Below, piece by piece: positions 8,075-13,741 of a stretch of DNA of 15,162 nt. Every line of letters begins with the position of its first letter. Positions within the stretch are counted from its first letter, which is position 1. Source of the DNA: Luminiphilus sp. GTDB taxonomy: Bacteria > Pseudomonadota > Gammaproteobacteria > Pseudomonadales > Halieaceae. The translations under genes were made by a program, and so were the position numbers. The stretch is taken from the NCBI GenBank assembly GCA_029251065.1, contig JAQXEB010000131.1:1-15162 (forward strand). Reading direction: 5' to 3'. The notes beneath the pieces were generated by a model. It was not told where the DNA came from. It saw only the letters and a list, made by a program, of their open reading frames with translations, and did no database searches.

Positions 8075-8748
8075 GGATTCGCCTCAGTTTGGCTTGGAAC
8101 AGCATAAAGGTTGTGTTGGGTAATATACTCTATAACGGAGTCTGGAATCACCTCTGACACGGGACTGCCTAACTCAATAGCCGTCCTAATTGCTGTCGAT
8201 GAAACATTAACGAGTGAGCATTCTACACGTGACACCCCCCCACACGGTGACTGATGTAACGCATCCAGCGACATTTCGTGGTGACTCCACCATGCCGCCA
8301 CTGTCTCCGGTACCGTCGGAAAAGTACCTGGGCGACTGACGACGACCACGTGTGCGTAGTGGAGGATCTCTTGCCAACGCGACCACCGCGTAAGCGACGG
8401 GAGTAAATCGTCTCCCATTATGAAATGCAGTGAGGCCTGCAGACCCAGCGCCTCGCGCAACTCTTTAAGCGTGTCGATGGTGTAAGACGGCCCTTTTCGA
8501 CTGAGCTCCCTCAAATCGAGGTCGAGCTCCGGGTGAGGCGCTACTGCCAGCTCTAACATCGCCGCACGATGTTCGGCGCTGACCGAGTGCACGCCTTTAA
8601 GCGGGGACTGCGCAGCAGGCATGAGCGCCATACGATCGAGTTTAAGTGCTGCCTTAACATCGCTGGCAACACTCAAATGACCGCAGTGGACCGGGTTGAA
8701 ACTCCCCCCCATGACGCCTATGCGATGATTAACGCCGTGTTTGGCCAT
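8071..8748 (-). CDS. nadD: Nicotinate-nucleotide adenylyltransferase NadD
   Basis: NadD transfers AMP from ATP to nicotinate mononucleotide, giving deamido-NAD in the common final part of NAD synthesis. The 225-residue protein has the nucleotidyltransferase signature GSFNPVHCGH (15-24, the GxFxPxHxGH motif), IMGDDLL (110-116), and the C-terminal SSTAIR (183-188) that binds the ATP phosphates. The ATG lies inside the 3' end of proA (20-base overlap), and the gene ends in a 4-base overlap with rsfS. The proA-nadD-rsfS order matches Pseudomonas, whereas E. coli has holA before nadD. Confidence 0.97.
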   Translation of the reverse strand: MAKHGVNHRIGVMGGSFNPVHCGHLSVASDVKAALKLDRMALMPAAQSPLKGVHSVSAEHRAAMLELAVAPHPELDLDLRELSRKGPSYTIDTLKELREALGLQASLHFIMGDDLLPSLTRWSRWQEILHYAHVVVVSRPGTFPTVPETVAAWWSHHEMSLDALHQSPCGGVSRVECSLVNVSSTAIRTAIELGSPVSEVIPDSVIEYITQHNLYAVPSQTEANP

Positions 8749-9985
8749 TACCCAGAACCACGTATTTCTGGCTCGTCAGGCCCTCGAGACCGACGGGCCC
8801 ACGCGCGTGAATTTTGTCCGTGGAAATGCCAATTTCCGCACCCAACCCGTACTCAAAACCGTCGGCAAATCGGGTTGATGTATTGACCATTACTGAACTG
8901 GAATCGACCGCGCGGAGGAAACGCATGGCACTCGCGTGACACGCTGTGACAATGCCGTCCGTGTGTCCGGAGCCGAACGTCGAGATGTGCTTAATCGCAT
9001 GCTCGAAATCATCGACAACCTTAATCGACAAAATCGGCGCCAAGTACTCCGTCACCCAGTCTTCCTCAGAAGCCGGATTACACGCTTGAGACAAAATTGC
9101 GCACGTTTTATCGCAACCCCGCAATTCAACGCCCTTCGCCACCAATGGCGCTGCAATACTGGGCAGCATTGACACAACCTGAGCGTCGACTAACAAGGTC
9201 TCCATCGTATTGCACGTGCCGTAACGATGGGTCTTCGAATTCACAGTGAGCTCAGTCGCCATCGACACATCGGCCTCTGAGTGGATATAGAGGTGGCAGA
9301 TACCATCCAGATGTTTGAGTACGGGTACCGTGGCCTCGGCAGCGACTCGCTCGATGAGCCCCTTGCCTCCGCGCGGCACGACCATATCAACCAAGCCACT
9401 CAAGCCTACAAGCGCGGAGACGGCCGCTCTGTCGGTGGTATCGATAATTTGAACCACCTCCTCCGGGAACCCAGCCTCTGCAAGCCCCGCTTTTATACAG
9501 GTCGCAAGCACAAGGTTAGAACGAATCGCCTCAGATCCGCCCCGCAACAGTACCGCGTTCCCCGACTTTAAACACAAGCTTGCCGCATCGATCGTCACAT
9601 TGGGTCGCGACTCATAAATAATCCCAATGAGTCCCAAAGGCACGCGCATTTTCCCGACTTGAATTCCTGACTCCATGGCCCTTAAGTCCTCGACACCACC
9701 AATCGGATCAGAAAGCCCCTGAACAATGGACAACGATGTCAGCATTGCTTCGATGCGCGCCTCTGTCAGTTCAAGTCGATCAATTAATGCAAAGTCCAGA
9801 CCCTTCGTCTTCGCGCTCAGTAGATCTTCGGCGTTCGCCGCCAGTAGATCGGTTTTGTGCTCTTTAACCTGAAGGGCAATGGCCTGAAGGGCGGCATTGC
9901 GAGTTGAGACCGGAGAGTTGGCTAACGAAACAGACGCGTGTTTTGCAGCCGTAGCAAGCTCGGTAACGTGCTGATGAATGGACAC
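8729..9985 (-). CDS. proA: Gamma-glutamyl phosphate reductase ProA
   Basis: ProA reduces gamma-glutamyl phosphate to glutamate-5-semialdehyde with NADPH, the second step of proline synthesis. The 418-residue length is normal. Landmarks are PLGLIGIIYESRPNVT (116-131), SGNAVLLRGGSEA (141-153), VPRGGKGLI (203-211) and the catalytic cysteine in HRYGTCNTMETLL (C258). The start is GTG at 9985-9983 with GGGAG upstream, and a perfect TATAAT lies about 30 bases upstream. proB is not adjacent in this window. It is the first gene of the long minus-strand run and overlaps nadD by 20 bases. Confidence 0.97.
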   Translation of the reverse strand: MSIHQHVTELATAAKHASVSLANSPVSTRNAALQAIALQVKEHKTDLLAANAEDLLSAKTKGLDFALIDRLELTEARIEAMLTSLSIVQGLSDPIGGVEDLRAMESGIQVGKMRVPLGLIGIIYESRPNVTIDAASLCLKSGNAVLLRGGSEAIRSNLVLATCIKAGLAEAGFPEEVVQIIDTTDRAAVSALVGLSGLVDMVVPRGGKGLIERVAAEATVPVLKHLDGICHLYIHSEADVSMATELTVNSKTHRYGTCNTMETLLVDAQVVSMLPSIAAPLVAKGVELRGCDKTCAILSQACNPASEEDWVTEYLAPILSIKVVDDFEHAIKHISTFGSGHTDGIVTACHASAMRFLRAVDSSSVMVNTSTRFADGFEYGLGAEIGISTDKIHARGPVGLEGLTSQKYVVLGNGQTRR

Positions 9986-10006
9986 CCTAATAACTCCCTA
10001 GTGATT

Positions 10007-10042
10007 GCCCGCCATTATACGGCATGATGCAAATTGATTGTT
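10007..10042 (-). promoter_or_regulatory. Probable proA promoter
   Basis: On the minus strand, 10019-10014 reads TATAAT, a perfect -10. With a 17-base spacer the -35 would be AACAAT (10042-10037), which is poor. TTGTCA, a better hexamer, sits 22 bases away and is too far. The start near 10007 would leave a leader of about 22 bases with the GGGAG binding site. Since the genes downstream are tightly packed, this may drive a large part of the minus-strand run. Confidence 0.5.
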
Positions 10043-10069
10043 GACAATAGTTCTCATTAACATTACGTT
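10034..10069 (+). promoter_or_regulatory. Probable bfd promoter immediately before the start codon
   Basis: TTGACA (10041-10046, perfect -35) is followed after 17 bases by TACGTT (10064-10069, weak -10, 3 of 6). An alternative pair is TTGATT (10034-10039) and TAACAT (10058-10063) with 18 bases between. The first pair predicts transcription starting about at the bfd ATG (10076). The second gives a leader of only a few bases. Confidence 0.4.
10043..10061. promoter_or_regulatory. Fur-box-like operator
   Basis: The 19 bases match the Fur consensus GATAATGATAATCATTATC at 13 positions, including the TCATTA half. They overlap the -35 and spacer of the bfd promoter and lie just upstream of the proA -35 on the other strand. 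Fur or another iron-sensing repressor controlling an iron-release ferredoxin is biologically sensible. This is a motif match read by eye only. Confidence 0.42.
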
Positions 10070-10075
10070 TCTCAT

Positions 10076-10273
10076 ATGTATGTATGTATCTGTAAAGGCG
10101 TGACCGACAGAGCAATCCGAGAACAGGTTGCGGCCGGTGCTCGCTCGCTTGCCGAAGTCAGTCGCGTCACAGGCTGTTCCACACAATGTGGTAAGTGCTC
10201 ATGCTTCGCAGAATCGCTTGTCAGCGAGGCCGTCCACAGAGGCGTGCACATCCAGGCCGCCCGCCAGTCCTAA
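10076..10273 (+). CDS. bfd: Bacterioferritin-associated ferredoxin Bfd
   Basis: Bfd is a small [2Fe-2S] protein that docks on bacterioferritin and passes electrons to the stored ferric mineral, releasing Fe2+. The 65-residue protein starts MYVCICKGVTD and has the four cluster cysteines at the Bfd positions C4, C6, C38 and C41 (QCGKC), with extra cysteines at 34 and 43. The family N-terminus fixes the ATG. No purine-rich ribosome binding site is seen in the 20 bases before it, and promoter-like hexamers sit so close that the mRNA may be leaderless. The next gene on the same strand is bfr, its physiological partner. Confidence 0.95.
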   Translation: MYVCICKGVTDRAIREQVAAGARSLAEVSRVTGCSTQCGKCSCFAESLVSEAVHRGVHIQAARQS

Positions 10274-10328
10274 ATGCGAGTGCGGTTGCGAATCGTTCAC
10301 ATTATCTTTTCCTTATAAAACAATAAGT

Positions 10329-10362
10329 TACACTTTTTTAAATGCCAATATTTCGGTATAGT
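10329..10362 (+). promoter_or_regulatory. Possible bfr promoter
   Basis: TATAGT (10357-10362) is a good -10 (5 of 6). A T-rich stretch (10334-10339) stands at the -35 distance but matches poorly. The predicted start near 10369 would give a leader of about 29 bases before the bfr ATG. The bfd-bfr gap is AT-rich and has no clear terminator, so cotranscription with bfd is also possible. Confidence 0.33.
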
Positions 10363-10397
10363 CCCGCTTGAAATTTAACTACAGCGGAGTCGGCCCA

Positions 10398-10886
10398 ATG
10401 AAAGGCAACCCAGACGTTATTCGATACCTCAACAAAATTCTCTACAACGAGCTCGTGGCGATTAACCAGTACTTCCTGCACGCTAAAATGTACAAGGATA
10501 TGGGCCTAACTGAACTTGCAGAACATGAGTACCACGAGTCGATTGACGAAATGAAGCACGCTGACGAACTCGTCGAGCGGATTTTATTTCTCGAGGGCAT
10601 CCCTAATCTGCAAGATCTTGGCAAGCTGCGGATCGGTGAAACCCCGAGAGAGATGCTCGAATGCGACCTTCAGCTGGAGCACGTGGCCCATGACGACTTG
10701 AAGGCGACTGTGAAGTGCTGTGAAGAAGTCGGAGACTATGTGTCGCGTGATCTTGCCAAGCGAATTCTCGACGCCGAAGAAGACCACATCGACTGGCTAG
10801 AGACGCAATTGTCCCTCATGGATCGGGTCGGCGAACAGAACTACTTGCAAACGGCCATGAAAACCGTGAAACCCTCAGACAGCTGA
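10398..10886 (+). CDS. bfr: Bacterioferritin (heme-binding, ferroxidase-active type)
   Basis: Bacterioferritin forms a 24-subunit shell that oxidises Fe2+ and stores it as ferric mineral, with heme between subunit pairs. The ATG at 10398, preceded by GCGGAGT, gives 162 residues beginning MKGNPDVIRYLNKIL, the usual Bfr N-terminus. The frame is open back to a TTG at 10368, but those ten extra residues are not family-like. All ferroxidase ligands are present: E18, E51, H54, E94, E127 and H130. The heme ligand M52 is there too, so this is a complete heme-type (BfrB-like) subunit. It follows bfd and converges with grxD. Confidence 0.97.
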   Translation: MKGNPDVIRYLNKILYNELVAINQYFLHAKMYKDMGLTELAEHEYHESIDEMKHADELVERILFLEGIPNLQDLGKLRIGETPREMLECDLQLEHVAHDDLKATVKCCEEVGDYVSRDLAKRILDAEEDHIDWLETQLSLMDRVGEQNYLQTAMKTVKPSDS

Positions 10887-10905
10887 GACTCGGGGGGCTT
10901 CGAGC

Positions 10906-11229
10906 TTAGGACTCGGAGCCACCCTCCCCAACAATGATCTCGCTCAACTCGCCGCTATCGCCCAAGTCGCAGACGATGTCGCATCCCCCGATCAGCTCAC
11001 CATCCACCCAGAGCTGAGGAAACGTCGGCCAGTTGCCGTAAGTAGGAAGATTGGCTCTTATCTCAGGATTACTCAGAATATCGACGTAGGCAAATTTCTG
11101 CCCGCAAGCCATAAGCGCCTGCACAGTGCGCGCCGAAAATCCGCATTGCGGCTGATTTGGGGAGCCTTTCATATAAAGGATTACACGATTGCCCTCGATC
11201 TGATCCTTAATGGTCTCCATAATGTCCAT
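10906..11229 (-). CDS. grxD: Monothiol glutaredoxin, CGFS type (Grx4/GrxD)
   Basis: CGFS glutaredoxins carry a glutathione-ligated [2Fe-2S] cluster and act in Fe-S cluster transfer and iron sensing, often with BolA-type partners. The 107-residue protein has the active site CGFS (29-32) after MKGSPNQPQ, then WPTFPQLWVDGELIGGCDI (67-85), the glutathione-binding region. The ATG has GGAG seven bases upstream. Its 3' end faces bfr across only 19 bases, with no recognisable terminator between. The bfd, bfr and grxD grouping is also known from Pseudomonas and links iron storage to Fe-S handling. It is divergent from argD. Confidence 0.96.
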   Translation of the reverse strand: MDIMETIKDQIEGNRVILYMKGSPNQPQCGFSARTVQALMACGQKFAYVDILSNPEIRANLPTYGNWPTFPQLWVDGELIGGCDIVCDLGDSGELSEIIVGEGGSES

Positions 11230-11281
11230 TGCTAATCTCCACGCTGTGTATTTCTGATAGTAAATGAATCAAGCGAGAGAG

Positions 11282-11310
11282 TTTACCAGAAAGCGGCTCG
11301 CCGTTAGTCT
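11282..11310 (+). promoter_or_regulatory. Possible argD promoter
   Basis: TTTACC (11282-11287, 4 of 6) and TAGTCT (11305-11310, 3 of 6) stand 17 bases apart in the 109-base divergent gap between grxD and argD. The match is modest. A single TGAAT half-site at about 11264 is the only hint of ArgR control, and no full ARG box is seen. Confidence 0.25.
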
Positions 11311-11338
11311 TTCATCGTCGAATTAAAAGGTTTCTCTC

Positions 11339-12526
11339 ATGTCAGCGATCATGCCGACCTACGGTCGATTACCCGTTTCCTTTGCCTCTGGCGATGGTGC
11401 GTACTTATTCGACCAAAAAGGCCTGCAGTATATTGACGCGCTCTCAGGGATTGCGGTGACGAATATAGGGCACTCTCACCCCAACGTAACGCGTGCCGTT
11501 CAAGAACAAGCCGAAACCCTCATTCACACATCTAACCTTTACGGCATTGCTCAACAGGAGCGTCTGGCGGCAGAGCTAACGCAGCTCACCGGTATGGAAA
11601 ACGTTTTCTTTTGTAACTCGGGTGCCGAAGCCAATGAGACGGCGATTAAAGTTGCGCGTCGACACGGCCGTAAGAAGGGCATAGATACACCCCAGATCAT
11701 CGTTCTTGAGGGTGCTTTTCACGGCAGAACGATGGGCGCACTCTCCGCGACCGGGAATGCCGCGATACAAGAGTCATTCAAACCACTACTGCCGGGATTC
11801 ATTCGAATTGCGCGTAACGATATCGATGCTTTGGAATTGCTTGCCAAAAACCGCGACGACATTGTTGCCATTCACGTCGAGCCGATACAGGGCGAGAGCG
11901 GTATATGGCCGCTAAGTCCATCGTTCTTAACCCGAGCCCGCGAACTCTGCGATGCTAAAGACTGGCTACTGAGCTTCGATGAAGTGCAATCGGGCAACGG
12001 ACGCTGCGGTGAGCTCTATGTCTTTCAGCGCCTTGGGATAACGCCTGATATTTTAGCCACCGCCAAAGGGTTGGGTAACGGCCTGCCAATTGGCGCGTGT
12101 ATGACCCGAGATCGAGCGAGAGAGTTATTGATCGCTGGCGACCACGGCACCACGTACGGCGGCAATCCCATCTGTTGTGCGGCGGCCAGTGCCGTCATCA
12201 ACACACTCAGTAGTGAGCAACTTTGGAATCGTGCCGATAAAATTCGCGATGCCATTTTTGAGGGCTTGGACGCCGAGCTCTCAGATCAGGCGCTTGTGCG
12301 TGACCGACGAGGCATCGGATTGATGATCGGTATTGAACCCACAGTAGCGACCACAAATCTCGTCAAAATGGCGCTGGACCGTCGAGTCTTGGTCAACGTC
12401 GCGGGTGGGAACACCATAAGACTGCTGCCACCACTCGTGATGAACCTCGATGACGCGCGCATGGTCGGCGCAACGATTGCGGATATTTTGAATGCGCTTA
12501 AAGACGATAAAGGACAGGCCCAATGA
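11339..12526 (+). CDS. argD: Acetylornithine aminotransferase ArgD
   Basis: This is a PLP-dependent class III aminotransferase converting N-acetylglutamate semialdehyde to N-acetylornithine in arginine synthesis. ArgD enzymes often also serve lysine synthesis as succinyl-DAP aminotransferase. The 395-residue protein has NSGAEANE (93-100), FHGRTMGALSATG (127-139), the PLP-binding Asp in FDEVQSGNGR (D214), and the Schiff-base lysine in ATAKGLGNGLPIGA (K243). AAAGG stands eight bases before the ATG. Its stop overlaps the argF start as ATGA, so the two are coupled. The argF context favours ArgD over other class III aminotransferases such as AstC or GabT. Confidence 0.94.
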   Translation: MSAIMPTYGRLPVSFASGDGAYLFDQKGLQYIDALSGIAVTNIGHSHPNVTRAVQEQAETLIHTSNLYGIAQQERLAAELTQLTGMENVFFCNSGAEANETAIKVARRHGRKKGIDTPQIIVLEGAFHGRTMGALSATGNAAIQESFKPLLPGFIRIARNDIDALELLAKNRDDIVAIHVEPIQGESGIWPLSPSFLTRARELCDAKDWLLSFDEVQSGNGRCGELYVFQRLGITPDILATAKGLGNGLPIGACMTRDRARELLIAGDHGTTYGGNPICCAAASAVINTLSSEQLWNRADKIRDAIFEGLDAELSDQALVRDRRGIGLMIGIEPTVATTNLVKMALDRRVLVNVAGGNTIRLLPPLVMNLDDARMVGATIADILNALKDDKGQAQ

Positions 12527-13431
12527 ATACTCCTCGCCACTTTCTGACGCTCAATGACCTCTCTAGAGACGAACTGCTCGCGATTCTCGCTCGCGCATCA
12601 ACGCTCAAAACACTCAAGCGTAGCGGCACGGCACACGCAACACTCCCCGGCAAAGTGATGGCCATGATATTTGCGAAGGCCTCAACGCGCACACGAGTCT
12701 CCTTTGAAGCAGGGATGAGTCAGCTCGGAGGAAGCGCCATGTTCCTGTCGTCGAGCGAGACGCAAATGGGTCGCGGAGAGCCTATTAGCGACACTGCAAG
12801 AGTCATATCGTCTATGGTCGACATCGTCATGATTCGGACTTATCAGCACGCCGACGTCGAAGCATTTTCCGCCAACTCGCAGGTGCCTGTTATCAATGCA
12901 CTAACTGATGACTTTCATCCCTGCCAATTGCTCGCGGACATGCAGACTTGGCTCGAGCACCGCGGCGATATGCGCGGCAAAACCGTGTGCTGGCTTGGCG
13001 ATGGAAATAATATGTGTCAGTCCTACATTAACGCGGCAAAGATACTGGACTTCAAACTGACCGTGTCCTGTCCTCCCGGCTTTGAGCCCTCCGCCGAGGT
13101 CTTGCGCCAAGCGAGTGACCACGTCTCGATCGAGTCAGATCCTGAGCGCGCGGTTGCTGGCGCACACCTTTTAGTAACTGACGTATGGGCGTCTATGGGG
13201 CAGGAGTCAGAGGCAGATGCACGAATCAAAGCACTCGAGGCCTATCAACTGAACCGCCCGCTGTTAGGTCTCGCCGACCCAGAGGCGCTTTACCTGCACT
13301 GCCTACCCGCGCATCGCGGTGAAGAAATCACTGCTGAGCTTATGGATGATCCGGTGTCCGTGATCTGGGATGAAGCCGAAAATCGTTTGCATGCACAAAA
13401 AGCCCTCATCGAGTTCTTGTTACACAAATAA
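12523..13431 (+). CDS. argF: Ornithine carbamoyltransferase ArgF
   Basis: ArgF condenses ornithine with carbamoyl phosphate to give citrulline in arginine synthesis. The 302-residue protein has the carbamoyl-phosphate loop STRTR (54-58), HPCQ (132-135), the ornithine-binding DVWASMG (220-226) and HCLPAHRGEE (259-268) with the catalytic-type cysteine. The HCLPAHRGEE form and the length fit an anabolic OTCase. It overlaps argD by four bases. It is followed by 310 bases without a gene; no strong intrinsic terminator is visible there, only a short palindrome and a long-range inverted repeat. Confidence 0.96.
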   Translation: MNTPRHFLTLNDLSRDELLAILARASTLKTLKRSGTAHATLPGKVMAMIFAKASTRTRVSFEAGMSQLGGSAMFLSSSETQMGRGEPISDTARVISSMVDIVMIRTYQHADVEAFSANSQVPVINALTDDFHPCQLLADMQTWLEHRGDMRGKTVCWLGDGNNMCQSYINAAKILDFKLTVSCPPGFEPSAEVLRQASDHVSIESDPERAVAGAHLLVTDVWASMGQESEADARIKALEAYQLNRPLLGLADPEALYLHCLPAHRGEEITAELMDDPVSVIWDEAENRLHAQKALIEFLLHK

Positions 13432-13537
13432 CACGAGAAACTCAGACCGACTCAACACGGTGGATTTACTGCACTGATGTGACACTCGCAGCTCATCACT
13501 GTGGGTTATTTGCTAACCGTGTTTTGCACCCTCCCTT

Positions 13538-13553
13538 GTTAGTAAGCACTAAC
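13538..13553. repeat. 16-base palindrome GTTAGT-AAGC-ACTAAC
   Basis: Perfect 6-base arms around a 4-base centre, followed by TTCTAAAA. As RNA it is a weak hairpin with a short, interrupted U tract, so it makes a poor terminator for argF. As DNA it has the look of an operator for a dimeric regulator. I cannot name the factor. Confidence 0.5.
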
Positions 13554-13571
13554 TTCTAAAATCACCACATC

Positions 13572-13580
13572 TTATCCACA
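13572..13580 (+). promoter_or_regulatory. Perfect DnaA box (TTATCCACA)
   Basis: The nine bases equal the high-affinity DnaA box consensus. It lies about 60 bases upstream of the predicted nrdA transcription start and about 160 upstream of the ATG. DnaA boxes of this sequence are known in the E. coli nrdAB promoter, where DnaA affects expression, so a matching role here is plausible. A looser relative (TAACCCACA on the minus strand, 13508-13500, 7 of 9) lies upstream. Confidence 0.6.
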
Positions 13581-13602
13581 AGAAATCCGCCGGGTTTTAG
13601 AC

Positions 13603-13637
13603 TTGCATTCGGACCCAGACCGCCCTATCTTGGGTCC
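13603..13637 (+). promoter_or_regulatory. Probable nrdA promoter with inverted repeat around the -10
   Basis: TTGCAT (13603-13608) and TATCTT (13626-13631, 4 of 6) are 17 bases apart, placing the start near 13638 and leaving a leader of about 104 bases. GGACCCA (13611-13617) and TGGGTCC (13631-13637) form a perfect 7-base inverted repeat with a 13-base centre. It encloses the -10 and could be an operator or a structure in the promoter. Confidence 0.4.
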
Positions 13638-13741
13638 AGAACACTAAGCAACCCCAACATGTGGTAAGAAGTACGATAATAGACACCACACGGCAGGCCG
13701 GTTGCGAGCCCGCGAAAAAAACAGTTTGAGGTGACCATAAA

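Larger units (their letters stand above)
13432..13741 (+). other. argF-nrdA intergenic region
   Basis: These 310 bases hold no convincing gene. In order they contain a long-range inverted repeat (AACACGGT 13454-13461 with ACCGTGTT 13516-13523), the palindrome GTTAGT-AAGC-ACTAAC, a perfect DnaA box, a promoter-like pair whose -10 is enclosed by a GGACCCA/TGGGTCC inverted repeat, an unassigned GATAAT (13675-13680), and the nrdA ribosome binding site. Minus-strand open frames here continue into nrdA antisense and look like chance. Confidence 0.7.

Noticed and set aside
10312..10327. CTTAT-AAAACA-ATAAG inverted repeat upstream of bfr as an operator
   Set aside because: Short AT-rich arms are expected by chance in this AT-rich gap, and it does not match the Fur pattern.
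10873..10905. Small hairpins CTCAG-ACAG-CTGAG and GCT-TCG-AGC between bfr and grxD as a terminator
   Set aside because: The stems are 3-5 bases and no U tract follows on either strand.
11262..11272. ARG box upstream of argD
   Set aside because: Only one TGAAT half-site is visible; the opposing ATTCA half is missing.
13454..13523. Inverted repeat AACACGGT/ACCGTGTT as an argF terminator
   Set aside because: The 54-base loop is too long and only a short, interrupted T run follows. It is kept as a description of the gap only.
13432..13741. Paired NrdR boxes upstream of nrdA
   Set aside because: No pair of ACAC-AT-rich-GTGT-like 16-mers at suitable spacing could be found by eye. A weight-matrix scan could overturn this.
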